From the NCBI GenBank assembly GCA_016714015.1, contig JADJNZ010000013.1, forward strand, positions 1 through 47,172: 47,172 nt of DNA, written 5' to 3'. Position 1 is the stretch's first letter, and the number at the start of each line of letters is the position of its first letter. This stretch comes from Gemmatimonadota bacterium (lineage in GTDB: Bacteria; Gemmatimonadota; Gemmatimonadetes; Gemmatimonadales; Gemmatimonadaceae). Of this stretch, positions 1-8,431 are shown piece after piece. The notes beneath the pieces are model-generated. The model saw only the letters and a program-made list of their open reading frames with translations. It was not told the DNA's origin and searched no databases. A program made the translations under genes and the position numbers.

Positions 1-140
1 CGCGCGTCGCGCCCGTCACCGCTTGGGAGCATCGGCAGCCGCTGGCGAGCGGACCGCCCACGAACGCACAGGCCTGATCGCGCTGTCGTCGTTCCGGTCG
101 TCCATTTGGGCGGCCGGGTCCTCCTCCCGCTTCCCAATCC

Positions 141-2435
141 ATGTCTCTCCGACGCCCTCTCGGGCGCGCGTCCGCGCGCGCCCTGTCGCTGCTCGCGCTC
201 CTCGTCCTCCTCCTCCCACTGCACCTCGCGGCCCAGACCACCGGTGGCGTTCGCGGTACGGTCACAGCCTCCGACGGCCGGCCGGTCGCCGGCGCCTGGA
301 TCGCGCTCGACGGCGCTGATCCGGTCGCGCAGACCGGCGTCGATGGTCGCTACGCCGTCAACGGGATCGCCGTCGGCGCCCATCGCCTCGAAGTGCGCCG
401 CAGTGGCTTCGTCAGTCGCACGGCGTCCGTCACCGTGACCGCCGGCCAGGAGACCGTCGTCGATGTCGCGATGGACGCGGCGTCCCTCTCCGCCGTGACC
501 GTCATCGGCACGTCGAGTGATCTCGACGAGACCCGTGAGGCGTTGCGGCTCACGCCGGGCGCGACCGCGCTCGTCACCGCGCAGGAACTCCGGCGCACGC
601 GCCAGGCGAACCTGAAGGACGTGCTCGGCTTCGTGCCGGGCGTCTACGTGCAGCCGCGCTTCGGCGCGGCCGACGAGTCGCAGATCTCCATCCGCGGGTC
701 CGGCCTGCGCAACAACTTCCATGCGCGCGGCGTGAACCTGCTCGTGAACGGCATGCCCTATCGCAATGCCGACGGATTCACCGACTTCGAGTCGCTCGAA
801 CTCCTCACCACCGACGCGATCGCGGTGCACAAGGGCGCGAACGCGCTGCGGTTCGGCGGCTCCACCCTCGGTGGCGCGATCGACCTGCAGACCAAGACCG
901 GTCACACCGCGCCGCGCACGGCCGCGTTCGCCGAGGGCGGATCGTTCGGGTACCTGAAGACGCAGGTCGAGGGCGGCGGCGCGAGCGACGGCAAGGACTT
1001 CTACGCGAGCTACGCGCGCACCGCGATCGGCGGATTCCGCGACTGGTCGGGGCAGTCGCGGGACCGGATCAACCTGCACGCCGGCCTCACGCCCTCGGAG
1101 CGGTCGAGCCTGCGCGCCTTCTACTTCTTCGCCCGAGTGGACGAGGAACTGCCCGGCAGCCTCACCGCCGCCGAGCTCGCCGCGACGCCGGATGTGGCGA
1201 CCGCGGCGAACCGCACCGACCGGTGGGGCCGCGCCTATGACCTCCACCACGTGGGCGTGCAGTACCGGGTGCAGCTCACCCCGACGCAGCGGCTCGACAT
1301 CGCACCCTACATGCAGTACCGCGACATCGACCACCCGATCTTCGAGGTGATCAACCAGCAGAGTCAGGACTTCGGCGCCGAGTTCCGATACGAGAACACC
1401 GCCGCGATGGGCGCGCGGGCGAACCGCTTCACGCTCGGCTTCCAGCCGGCGACGGAGTCGATGCGGAACCGCCAGTATGTGAACGTCGTGGGCGAACACG
1501 GCGCGCTCACGCGCGACGAGCAGGACAAGGCGACCAACCTCGCGGTGTACGCGGAGAACGCGCTCTCGGTGACGCCGCGCCTGACGCTCGTCGCCGGCGT
1601 GCGCATGGAGCGCGCGACCCGCACGGTGGAGGACGACTTCGTCTCGAACGGCGACCAGTCCGACGAACGCACCTTCACCCCCGTCTCGCCGCGCATCGGG
1701 GCGATCTACCGGCGCGACTCGGGCACGCAGTGGTACGCGAACGCGAGCCGCACGGTCGAACCGCCGATCTTCGTCGAGCTCACGAGCTTCGGTGGTGTGG
1801 GCGGGTTCCTGCCGCTCGACGCGCAGTCGGCGTGGCAGTACGAGATCGGCGTGCGCGGCCGTCGCGGTGCGCTCACGTGGGACGTGGCGGCGTACGACGT
1901 GGAGCTCACCGATGAGTTGGTGAACATCAACGTCCCGCCGTTCGTCGGCGCGCCCTTCACGGTCCCGTCGTACCGCAACGTCGATGCGACGCGGCATCGC
2001 GGCGTGGAGGCGGCGGTGCAGTGGCAGGTGGCCGATCGCAGCACGCTCCGCCTCGGCTACACCTGGTCGGACTTCACCTACGTGACCGATTCGGCGTTCG
2101 CGGGCAATCGCCTGCCGGGCGCGCCGGAGCACCATCTCGTCGCCGACCTGCGGATCCGGTTCGGTGCCGCCTTCAGCGTGACGCCGGCCGTGGAGTGGGT
2201 GCCGTCGTCGTACTTCGTGAACAGCGCGAACACCGTCGAGAACGACGCGTGGATGACCGTCGGGCTGCGCGCCGAGTACCTGGTGCCGTCGCTCGGGCTC
2301 ACCGTGTTCGTGTCGGGGCAGAACCTCACCGACGAGATCTACTCCGCCGCGGTCACGGTGGATGACGGCAATGGGCGGTTCTTCCAGCCGGCCGACCGTC
2401 GCGCGATCTACGCTGGCCTGCGCTGGACCCGCTGA
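141..2435 (+). CDS. TonB-dependent outer-membrane receptor
   Basis: This 764-aa protein is a TonB-gated outer-membrane transporter. Residues 1-31 form a signal peptide ending in LAAQ. Residues about 33-115 are a carboxypeptidase-regulatory-like domain (GGVRGTVTASDGRPVAGAW). Residues about 125-245 are the plug, with the signatures QISIRGSG, NADGFTDFESLE and FGGSTLGGAIDL. The rest is a long beta-barrel whose last strand ends AIYAGLRWTR. Length and order fit the family. The plug resembles FecA/iron-complex receptors, but the substrate cannot be read from sequence. The ATG at 141 is chosen because it begins the signal peptide; there is no clear Shine-Dalgarno. The stop overlaps the next gene's ATG (TGATG), so the two are probably coupled. 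Confidence 0.93.
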   Translation: MSLRRPLGRASARALSLLALLVLLLPLHLAAQTTGGVRGTVTASDGRPVAGAWIALDGADPVAQTGVDGRYAVNGIAVGAHRLEVRRSGFVSRTASVTVTAGQETVVDVAMDAASLSAVTVIGTSSDLDETREALRLTPGATALVTAQELRRTRQANLKDVLGFVPGVYVQPRFGAADESQISIRGSGLRNNFHARGVNLLVNGMPYRNADGFTDFESLELLTTDAIAVHKGANALRFGGSTLGGAIDLQTKTGHTAPRTAAFAEGGSFGYLKTQVEGGGASDGKDFYASYARTAIGGFRDWSGQSRDRINLHAGLTPSERSSLRAFYFFARVDEELPGSLTAAELAATPDVATAANRTDRWGRAYDLHHVGVQYRVQLTPTQRLDIAPYMQYRDIDHPIFEVINQQSQDFGAEFRYENTAAMGARANRFTLGFQPATESMRNRQYVNVVGEHGALTRDEQDKATNLAVYAENALSVTPRLTLVAGVRMERATRTVEDDFVSNGDQSDERTFTPVSPRIGAIYRRDSGTQWYANASRTVEPPIFVELTSFGGVGGFLPLDAQSAWQYEIGVRGRRGALTWDVAAYDVELTDELVNINVPPFVGAPFTVPSYRNVDATRHRGVEAAVQWQVADRSTLRLGYTWSDFTYVTDSAFAGNRLPGAPEHHLVADLRIRFGAAFSVTPAVEWVPSSYFVNSANTVENDAWMTVGLRAEYLVPSLGLTVFVSGQNLTDEIYSAAVTVDDGNGRFFQPADRRAIYAGLRWTR

Positions 2436-3685
2436 TGAGATGCCTCCGTTCGTTCCGCGCGGCCGCCCTCGTCGGCCTGCTCTGCTCGTGTGAGTCCGCC
2501 GCGGATGTCGCGTGGGAAGGGGCGGAGGCGCTCACGGCCACGGCGGACATCGGGGCAGCCCCGATGTTCGCCGTCGCCGCCGACGGTCGCGAGGCCGTCG
2601 CGTGGGTGGTGGACGATTCGACCTCGGGCCGCGGTGGCCTCTTCGTGCGCGTGGACAGCGCGCCCCCCACGCGGGTGGTGGACCCGCTCGGCCCGATCAC
2701 GCCGCACGGCGAGGCGCCGCCCAAGCTCGCGTGGGCGACCGACGGCGCGCTGCACGTGCTCTATGTGCTGCAACGCGAGCTCCCCGGCGCCGAGTGGCCG
2801 GTGGCCGCGCTGCGCGAAGCCCGTTCCACCGATGGCGGCCGCACCTGGGACGCACCGGTGACGGTGACCGACGATACGCTCGTGTTCGGGTCGCACAACT
2901 TCCATGCGTTCCACGCGAGCGCCGACGGCGCGCTCATCGCCGCCTGGCTCGACGGCCGCAGCGGCACCTCGGCGGCGTATCTCGCGCGCTCGCTCGATGG
3001 CGGGACGCGCTGGCTGCGCAACCTCGCGCTCAGCCCGCGCGAAGCCTGTCCCTGCTGCCGCACGGCGATCGCCTCGCGTCCGTCGGGCCGGGTGTGGATC
3101 GCGTGGCGCGAGGTGCTGCCGGGGAACGTGCGCGACGTGGTCGTCGCGCGCTCGACCGACGGCGGCGCGACCTTCTCGCCGCCGGAGCGGGTGCACGCGG
3201 ACGACTGGGTGTTCGACGCCTGTCCGCACGCCGGCCCGGCGCTGGTCGCCGATGCGGGTGATCGCGTGCATGTGGCGTGGTGGACCGGCAAGGAGGGCCG
3301 CGCTGGCGTGTGGTATGCGCGTTCGGACGACGGCGCGCGCTTCGGTCCCCCGGTGTCGCTCGACGACGAGGCGGGCACGCGCGCGTCGCACGTGCAGCTC
3401 GCGGTCGATGGCGAGATCGTGGTGGCGACGTGGGACCGGACGGAGGGCGGCGTGCCCGCCGTGCTGATGCGGGTTTCGCGCGATGGCGGGCGCCGGTTCG
3501 GCGCGGTGCAGCGCGTGAGCACGGCCGCGCGCTCGGCGGGATTCCCGACGGTCGCGCTGGCGAACGGGAGCGTGTCGGTCGCGTGGACCGAGAGCGCTGG
3601 AGCGGACGCGGCGCATGGGGAGCATGGGGCGCCGGCGGTGGCGGTGCCGTCGGTCGTGATGCTGAGGCGAGGACGGATCGACTGA
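2435..3685 (+). CDS. BNR-repeat (sialidase-fold) lipoprotein with CPCC motif
   Basis: This 416-aa protein is probably a surface or periplasmic lipoprotein: its N-terminus has a hydrophobic stretch ending in a lipobox-like LCSC. At least five Asp-box/BNR motifs are visible (STDGGRTW, SLDGGTRW, STDGGATF, SDDGARF, SRDGGRRF), giving a sialidase-type beta-propeller. A CPCC motif lies near residue 205 and another Cys in DACPHAGP, unusual for a true sialidase and suggestive of metal or redox chemistry. Automatic pipelines would call it exo-alpha-sialidase; I see no support for that activity. It starts inside the stop codon of the TonB-dependent receptor gene, so it is likely an accessory to that transporter. 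The 160-bp palindromic repeat begins 13 bases after its stop. Confidence 0.85.
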   Translation: MRCLRSFRAAALVGLLCSCESAADVAWEGAEALTATADIGAAPMFAVAADGREAVAWVVDDSTSGRGGLFVRVDSAPPTRVVDPLGPITPHGEAPPKLAWATDGALHVLYVLQRELPGAEWPVAALREARSTDGGRTWDAPVTVTDDTLVFGSHNFHAFHASADGALIAAWLDGRSGTSAAYLARSLDGGTRWLRNLALSPREACPCCRTAIASRPSGRVWIAWREVLPGNVRDVVVARSTDGGATFSPPERVHADDWVFDACPHAGPALVADAGDRVHVAWWTGKEGRAGVWYARSDDGARFGPPVSLDDEAGTRASHVQLAVDGEIVVATWDRTEGGVPAVLMRVSRDGGRRFGAVQRVSTAARSAGFPTVALANGSVSVAWTESAGADAAHGEHGAPAVAVPSVVMLRRGRID

Positions 3686-3698
3686 GCGGGGGGTCGTG

Positions 3699-3858
3699 CG
3701 AAGGAGCGAGGAGCGAGGGGAAGGAGCGAGGACTCTAGGGGAAGGGGGAGGGCCGAGGGGAAGGGTCGAGCGGAAGGAGCCCTTCCGCTCGCACTTTCAC
3801 TTGCGCCCTCCCCCTTTCCCTCGCCCCTCGATATTTCCCCTCGCTCCTCGCTCCTTCG
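3699..3858. repeat. 160-bp palindromic repeat, copy A
   Basis: The element is bounded by a perfect 22-bp inverted repeat (3699-3720 and 3837-3858; left end CGAAGGAGCGAGGAGCGAGG). The inner halves are also roughly complementary, so the whole folds into a long hairpin with the loop near 3780. The left half of the top strand is almost pure purine. It lies between two convergent genes and is repeated at 6569 and 7360 in the same orientation. Confidence 0.9.
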
Positions 3859-3871
3859 CCCGGACCGACGG

Positions 3872-6532
3872 TCAGCGCACCCTGGCCCTGATCTCCGCCG
3901 TGAAGTGCTGCACGATCACGATCCGTTCCTGCGCCGCGACTCCAGCCCCCGACCCCACGAAGCGCGTGAACAGGAATCGCTGCCCGTCCGCGCTCACGTC
4001 GAAGAACGCGGTGGTGGTCGGAAAGTACGGTACGATCGAGAAGAGCTTCTTGGGTGTGCCGGTCGTGAAGGCGGTCCCGGGGACCACATCCACGGCCCAG
4101 AGCCACGGCAAGTCATTCTCGTCCCGTTGGAAATAGAACAGCTCACGCCCCGATCGCGACCAGCGCGGCGTATATGCCAGATTCGTCGACACCTGCCGCT
4201 TGGCCACCTTGGTGTCCGGGAACGGGCGCACGTACACCTGATACGTCCCGGTCTCGTCCGAGGCGTACGCCAGCCAACGACCGTCGGGGGAGAGCGCGTC
4301 GACCTGCTGCGTGCCGGGATCCTGCACGAGCGGCACCTCCGCGGTGTCGCCCGAGGTGCGCCGGCCGAAGATGTCGCCGTTCCGGCCGTAGATCACCCAT
4401 TGGCCATCGGGCGAGAGCTGCGGCGACGCGCCTCGGCCCGGGATGCTCGACGGGAGCACGCTCCCATCGGCAGGGACCGTCTGCAGTGGCCCGCCGCCGG
4501 GCGTGCCGAACAGCAGGGATCTCCCATCGGGTGTCCATGACGGCGTGACACCGAGATTCGCCACTCGTGTCGCCGGGCCGCGGTCGAGCTGCTTCACCCA
4601 GATCTGCGCGCCCGACGCCCCACCGACGGTCACGGCCGCCGCGCGCTCGTCAGGCGAGAGCACGGGGCGTCCCGTCATCACACCAGACCACGAGGAGTCC
4701 ACGGCGCGAGCGACGCCGTCGCGGCTGACCCATACCAGCTCCCGATTCGCGTTCTGCGCCGAGCCCGCGACGTAGGCCAGCGAACCATCGCGTGACGCGG
4801 AGATGGTGATCTTGTCGGAGCTGCCGACGGCGACGCCGTCGCCGACAAGCACGGCCTCGCCGGAGAGGCGAAGTCCGCGGAGGTCGAACGGCGCCGCCAT
4901 CAGCATCCCCTCCTGCGTGACGTAGAGCAGGTGACCGCTCTCCATGTAGGTCGCACTCACGCCGGGGACGACGATGGTGTGGGTCCCCGTGCGGGTGTCC
5001 AGCACCGCGATCTCCCACAGGAGTCCCGTCGCGACCGCCTTCCGGCTGCGTATCAGCACACCACGGCCACCCGGAAGCGCACTCGGCATGTTGTGGAAGG
5101 TCTCGCCGCGGCTCGAGTCGGGTCGTGACGCGATCTCGGGTGATCCCCCGGTCTCCTTGATCCGCGCGATGCCGTCGCCCTCGAGGTGACCGTCGTAATA
5201 GATGTAGCCGTCGGTCCCCCATGAGACGCCGCCGTTGTCCACCAGGGAGTCCGTGAGGGTGAGGACCGGCCCTCCCGCGAGCGGCACGACCTTGAGGGCG
5301 CGCGGGCTCGACGCCGTGAGGAAGGCGATGCGTGTGCCGTCGGGCGACACCGACGGATTGACCGCACTCTCGGTGCCGGCCAGCGGCGTGGCGTCGAGCC
5401 GATCGAGCGGGCGCACCCAGAGGCGCCGCTCCGCGTTCTCGCCGGCGACGTAGACGAGCGTACGGCCATCCGGCGTCAGAGTGGCCAACGTGCCGTTCGC
5501 GCCCCTGGTCAGCGCTTGGCTTTCGGGCAGGAGCAGCGGGAAACGCGTCACGCGCGGCTCGGGTGCCGGACGCATCAGCGCCCAGCCCGCGATCGCGGTA
5601 GCCAGGACCGCGACGGCCCCCAGCGCGATGAGCGCGCGCGGGCTCGCACCACGCACCCCCGCCGCCGGCGCGCCCGCCTCGATCATCGCCGTGCTGGTGA
5701 ACCCGCGCTGGGCCAGTGCGTCGGCGAACGCCTTGGCGCTCTCGAACCGGTCGGCCGGCAGCTTCTCGAGCGCCTGCGCGACGGCGGCCGCGACGTTGGG
5801 CGGCACGTTCTTGCGCACCTTCGTCACCGGCGCCGCGGGCTCGGTGATGATCCGCATGATGATCTGCTGCGCGGTGGAGCCGGTGTGCGGCGGATCGCCG
5901 GTGAGCATCTCGTAGAGCACCGACGCCAGCGAGTAGATGTCCGCGCGCCCGGTGATGTCCTTGTCGGCGGTGGCCTGCTCGGGGCTCATGTAGTGCGGCG
6001 TGCCGAGGCTCAATCCCGTCTCGGTCATCCGCCCGCCGGCCGCCGCGCTCACGGCGAGCGCGATGCCGAAGTCGGCCACCATGGGGCGGCCGTCGTGCAT
6101 GAGGATGTTCTCGGGCTTGATGTCGCGATGGATCACGCCGTGGCGATGCGCATAGTCGAGCGCGTCGGCCACCTGCGTGGTGATCCGCACCGCCTCCTCC
6201 ACGCCGAGCTGCTTCTCGCGGTCGAGCGTCGCGCGGAGCGTCTCGCCCTCGATGAAGGGCATCACGTAGTAGAGGAACCCGTCGGCGGTGCCGCTGTCGA
6301 AGAGCGGCAGGATGTGCGGGTGCTGCAGCGCGGCGGTGGTCTTGATCTCGACCACGAACCGGTCGGCGCCGAGGACGGCGGCGAGCTCGGGCTTGAGGAC
6401 CTTGATCGCGACGCGGCGGTCGTGCTTGAGGTCGGCGGCGAGGTAGACGGTGGCCATGCCGCCCTGGCCGAGTTCGCGCTCGAGGCGATAGCGGTCGGCG
6501 AGGGCCGCGGCGAGGCGGGGCGGGAATGACAT
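3872..6532 (-). CDS. Ser/Thr protein kinase with TolB-like beta-propeller
   Basis: This 886-aa membrane-anchored Hanks-type kinase is likely to phosphorylate proteins in response to an extracytoplasmic signal. The kinase domain spans residues about 14-275: glycine loop GQGGMATV (22-29), VAIK lysine K44, alphaC glutamate near E62, HRDIKPEN (catalytic D137), DFG (154-156) and a GTPHYMSPEQ activation segment. One transmembrane helix follows at about 300-320. Residues about 335-886 hold repeated SPDGT/SPDGRW motifs of a TolB/WD40-like propeller, probably periplasmic. All catalytic residues are present. It is flanked by 160-bp repeats: copy A ends 13 bases beyond the stop and copy B sits in the divergent promoter region. 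Two fragments of the same family occur at 7535 and 40541. Confidence 0.95.
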   Translation of the reverse strand: MSFPPRLAAALADRYRLERELGQGGMATVYLAADLKHDRRVAIKVLKPELAAVLGADRFVVEIKTTAALQHPHILPLFDSGTADGFLYYVMPFIEGETLRATLDREKQLGVEEAVRITTQVADALDYAHRHGVIHRDIKPENILMHDGRPMVADFGIALAVSAAAGGRMTETGLSLGTPHYMSPEQATADKDITGRADIYSLASVLYEMLTGDPPHTGSTAQQIIMRIITEPAAPVTKVRKNVPPNVAAAVAQALEKLPADRFESAKAFADALAQRGFTSTAMIEAGAPAAGVRGASPRALIALGAVAVLATAIAGWALMRPAPEPRVTRFPLLLPESQALTRGANGTLATLTPDGRTLVYVAGENAERRLWVRPLDRLDATPLAGTESAVNPSVSPDGTRIAFLTASSPRALKVVPLAGGPVLTLTDSLVDNGGVSWGTDGYIYYDGHLEGDGIARIKETGGSPEIASRPDSSRGETFHNMPSALPGGRGVLIRSRKAVATGLLWEIAVLDTRTGTHTIVVPGVSATYMESGHLLYVTQEGMLMAAPFDLRGLRLSGEAVLVGDGVAVGSSDKITISASRDGSLAYVAGSAQNANRELVWVSRDGVARAVDSSWSGVMTGRPVLSPDERAAAVTVGGASGAQIWVKQLDRGPATRVANLGVTPSWTPDGRSLLFGTPGGGPLQTVPADGSVLPSSIPGRGASPQLSPDGQWVIYGRNGDIFGRRTSGDTAEVPLVQDPGTQQVDALSPDGRWLAYASDETGTYQVYVRPFPDTKVAKRQVSTNLAYTPRWSRSGRELFYFQRDENDLPWLWAVDVVPGTAFTTGTPKKLFSIVPYFPTTTAFFDVSADGQRFLFTRFVGSGAGVAAQERIVIVQHFTAEIRARVR

Positions 6533-6568
6533 GGGCGGAAGTTGCCTCCGCAGCGCCGGGGATGCCGG

Positions 6569-6729
6569 CGAAGGAGCGAGGAGCGAGGGGAAGGAGCGAG
6601 GACTTGAGGGGAAGGGGGAGGGCCGAGGGGAAGGGTCGAGCGGAAGCGAACCTTTCCTCTCTCACTTTCGGTTCAGCCCTCCCCCTTTCCCTCGCCCCTC
6701 GATATTTCCCCTCGCTCCTCGCTCCTTCG
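6569..6729. repeat. 160-bp palindromic repeat, copy B
   Basis: This second copy lies between two divergent genes, so unlike copies A and C it occupies the region where both promoters should be. The 22-bp terminal inverted repeats are intact. The centre differs from copy A around 6646-6672. A possible -10 element (TATCTT, 6755-6760) for the rightward gene lies just outside it. Confidence 0.9.
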
Positions 6730-6771
6730 CCCGGCCCGCCGCCGGCCGCGCGACGTGTATCTTAGAGCCGC

Positions 6772-7359
6772 ATGTCACCCCCGATCCCCGCGCGGCGCGT
6801 ACCCGCCATCTGGATGCCGATCCTCGGCGTGCTCGTTGGGCTCCTGCTCCTCGGCCGCGCCTGGTCGATCGACCGCGATCTCGGGCGGATGCCGATGCGC
6901 GTGTCGTCGTTGCCGCTGCTCGAGCGGCCCTTCGACACGAGCCTCGTGATGCCACGGAGCGGGCGCTTCCAGCTCGTGCACGACTTCGCGATCCCGCCGG
7001 GCAACGTGCGTGGGCCGTTGCGCGAGGGCGGGCCGTTCCTCGAGTTCGACGGCACGATCGGGGGACGCCGGTGGTCCACGACGGAGCCCGGATCCACGGG
7101 GGACTACGCCAGCAGCGGTGCGTCGGCGGGGTTCATCCTCGGCACGATGGAGGCGAAGCGTGGCGACACGCTGCGGTTGACCGTGCGCGCGTTGCCGACG
7201 CTCGCCGCGTGGGCGACGTACTCGCCGCGGCTCGAGCTGCGGCGCGACCATCTGGAGACGATGTACGCGCCGTTGTGGCGTGATCTCGGCGTGCTGGCGG
7301 GGCTGGTGTTGATCGCGCTGAGCGTATGGAGGGTGAGGCGGCGACCTGGAGTGGACTGA
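6772..7359 (+). CDS. Small membrane protein of unknown function, two TM segments
   Basis: I do not recognise this 195-aa protein. It has a hydrophobic helix at residues about 11-28 (IWMPILGVLVGLLLLG) and another near the C-terminus (about 167-184, LGVLAGLVLIALSVW) followed by positive residues. The roughly 140-residue loop between them is probably extracytoplasmic, rich in aromatic and charged residues, with an FLEFDGTIGGRRW segment. The topology would leave both ends in the cytoplasm. The ATG directly follows a possible -10 (TATCTT) by about 11 bases, so the transcript would have almost no leader. It is enclosed by repeat copies B and C; copy C starts at the base after its stop codon. Confidence 0.75.
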   Translation: MSPPIPARRVPAIWMPILGVLVGLLLLGRAWSIDRDLGRMPMRVSSLPLLERPFDTSLVMPRSGRFQLVHDFAIPPGNVRGPLREGGPFLEFDGTIGGRRWSTTEPGSTGDYASSGASAGFILGTMEAKRGDTLRLTVRALPTLAAWATYSPRLELRRDHLETMYAPLWRDLGVLAGLVLIALSVWRVRRRPGVD

Positions 7360-7519
7360 CGAAGGAGCGAGGAGCGAGGGGAAGGAGCGAGGACTTGAGG
7401 GGAAGGGGGAGGGCCGAGGGGAAGGGTCGAGCGGAAGGAGCCCTTCCTCTCGCACTTTCACTTGAGCTCTCCCCCTTTGCCTCGCCCCTCGATATTTCCC
7501 CTCGCTCCTCGCTCCTTCG
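7360..7519. repeat. 160-bp palindromic repeat, copy C
   Basis: The third copy starts immediately after the TGA of the small membrane protein and ends 15 bases before the stop of the leftward propeller remnant. Its terminal 22-bp inverted repeats match copies A and B exactly, and the orientation is the same. Confidence 0.9.
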
Positions 7520-7534
7520 CACCGCCCCGGCGCG

Positions 7535-7985
7535 CTAGCGTGGCTCGGCCAGCCTCCGCCGCACTTCCCGCGCCCAGTTGCTCACCAGCACGCCCCGCGC
7601 ATCGCCGCTCGTCGGCCGCAGGATCACGAACTGCTTCCCGTCCGGCGTCACGTCATACGACGGATGCGTGGGATCGGCGACCTGCAGGTCGGCCAAGGCC
7701 ACGCGGCGCGAGGTGACGCGCACGTCGGGGTCGAAGGTGAGCGACGCGGCGACGATGCCGCCCGGGCCGCGATAGTAGAGCGTGCGGCCGCTGGCGTCGA
7801 AGAGCGGCTCGCTGCCGCCCGCGTCGCTCACCTGCACGCGCGGGCCGTCGCCGGGGAAGGGGCGGAGGTAGATCTCGGCGCGGCCGCTCACGTCGGACTG
7901 GTAGGCGAGCCACTTCCCGTCGCGCGAGAGGCGCGGCATGATCTCCGAGCTCGGGCCCACCGCCATGGGGCGAAAGGTGCGGTCG
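7535..7985 (-). pseudogene. C-terminal remnant of a kinase/TolB-propeller gene
   Basis: Read leftward, about 150 codons encode the end of a TolB-like propeller: IMPRLSRDGKWLAYQSD, then GRAEIYLRPFPGDG, GGSEPLF, RTLYYRG and a final YDVTPDGKQFVIL with a charged tail. These blades match the last blades of the kinase at 3872-6532. The family resemblance starts abruptly at about 7975-7985. An open frame continues to 8092, but those 39 codons are Cys-rich, do not look like a propeller, and are antisense to a different gene remnant. There is no kinase domain, membrane helix or plausible start, so I call it a truncated remnant. Expression is unlikely unless the fortuitous start at 8092 is used. Confidence 0.75.
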
Positions 7986-8312
7986 CCGGCAGACTTCCTC
8001 GCGCAGTTCGCGAATGCGCGCGCGGCGCTGCAGCAGGTGACGACGGAGCGGACGGTGCAGCGCGGGGCGCACAAGTCGGCGCGGGCGATCATGCCGGTGC
8101 AGCTGGTGCGCGGGCGTCGCGCGGTGGAGCGGATGGACGCGATCGTGCGGGCGAGCTACGCCCGCGAACCGGGGGTGCTGGCGGCCTGGCGCAGCGCGAA
8201 GCGGGTGCAGCGTGCGCCGGGGGGTGCGAGGCCTCGCGCGGAGCAGGGGGCGCCGGTGCCCGAGCCGCAGGTGCAGCAGGAGGCGCAGCCGGTGACGCGG
8301 GCGGCGGCGTAG
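7986..8312 (+). pseudogene. C-terminal remnant of the 247-aa helical protein found at 44.6 kb
   Basis: From about 7989 the plus strand encodes ADFLAQFANAR, then VRGRRAVERMDAIV and VLAAWRSAKRVQ. These align with ADFLARFTAAR, VRGRRALERLDAEV and LLRAWRGAKRLH in the C-terminal half of the intact protein at 44651-45394, and the nucleotide match is visible at the junction (GACTTCCTCGC). The N-terminal half is absent; an open frame back to 7938 enters sequence antisense to the propeller remnant. Both copies end in an Ala/Pro/Val-rich tail. This is a 5'-truncated copy, probably not expressed. Confidence 0.8.
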
Positions 8313-8354
8313 GACCAAGCTGAGGAAGTAGGCTGAAGGTGGGAAGATGAAAAG

Positions 8355-8392
8355 GGGGCCACCGGCGGACGCGTCGGTGGCCCCTCTTCGTT
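8355..8392 (+). terminator. Intrinsic terminator, shared with the 45.9-kb cassette
   Basis: A perfect 10-bp stem (GGGGCCACCG / CGGTGGCCCC) closes a 10-base loop and is followed by TCTTCGTT. Its sequence, including the loop GCGGACGCG, is nearly the same as the terminator at 45932-45966, so it belonged to the cassette whose remnant precedes it. Confidence 0.85.
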
Positions 8393-8431
8393 CCACGTTG
8401 AGTTCTGCGTCCATCCCGATCCCGCCTCGCT

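Noticed and set aside
2435..3685. Annotation as functional exo-alpha-sialidase
   Set aside because: Asp boxes alone define only the propeller; the catalytic Arg triad and Tyr/Glu pair could not be identified, and no sialic-acid genes are nearby.
3700..3860. Short open frames running through the 160-bp repeats (also at 6570-6730 and 7360-7520)
   Set aside because: They are the same repetitive peptide (KERGARG / LAPRSFA) read from non-coding hairpins.
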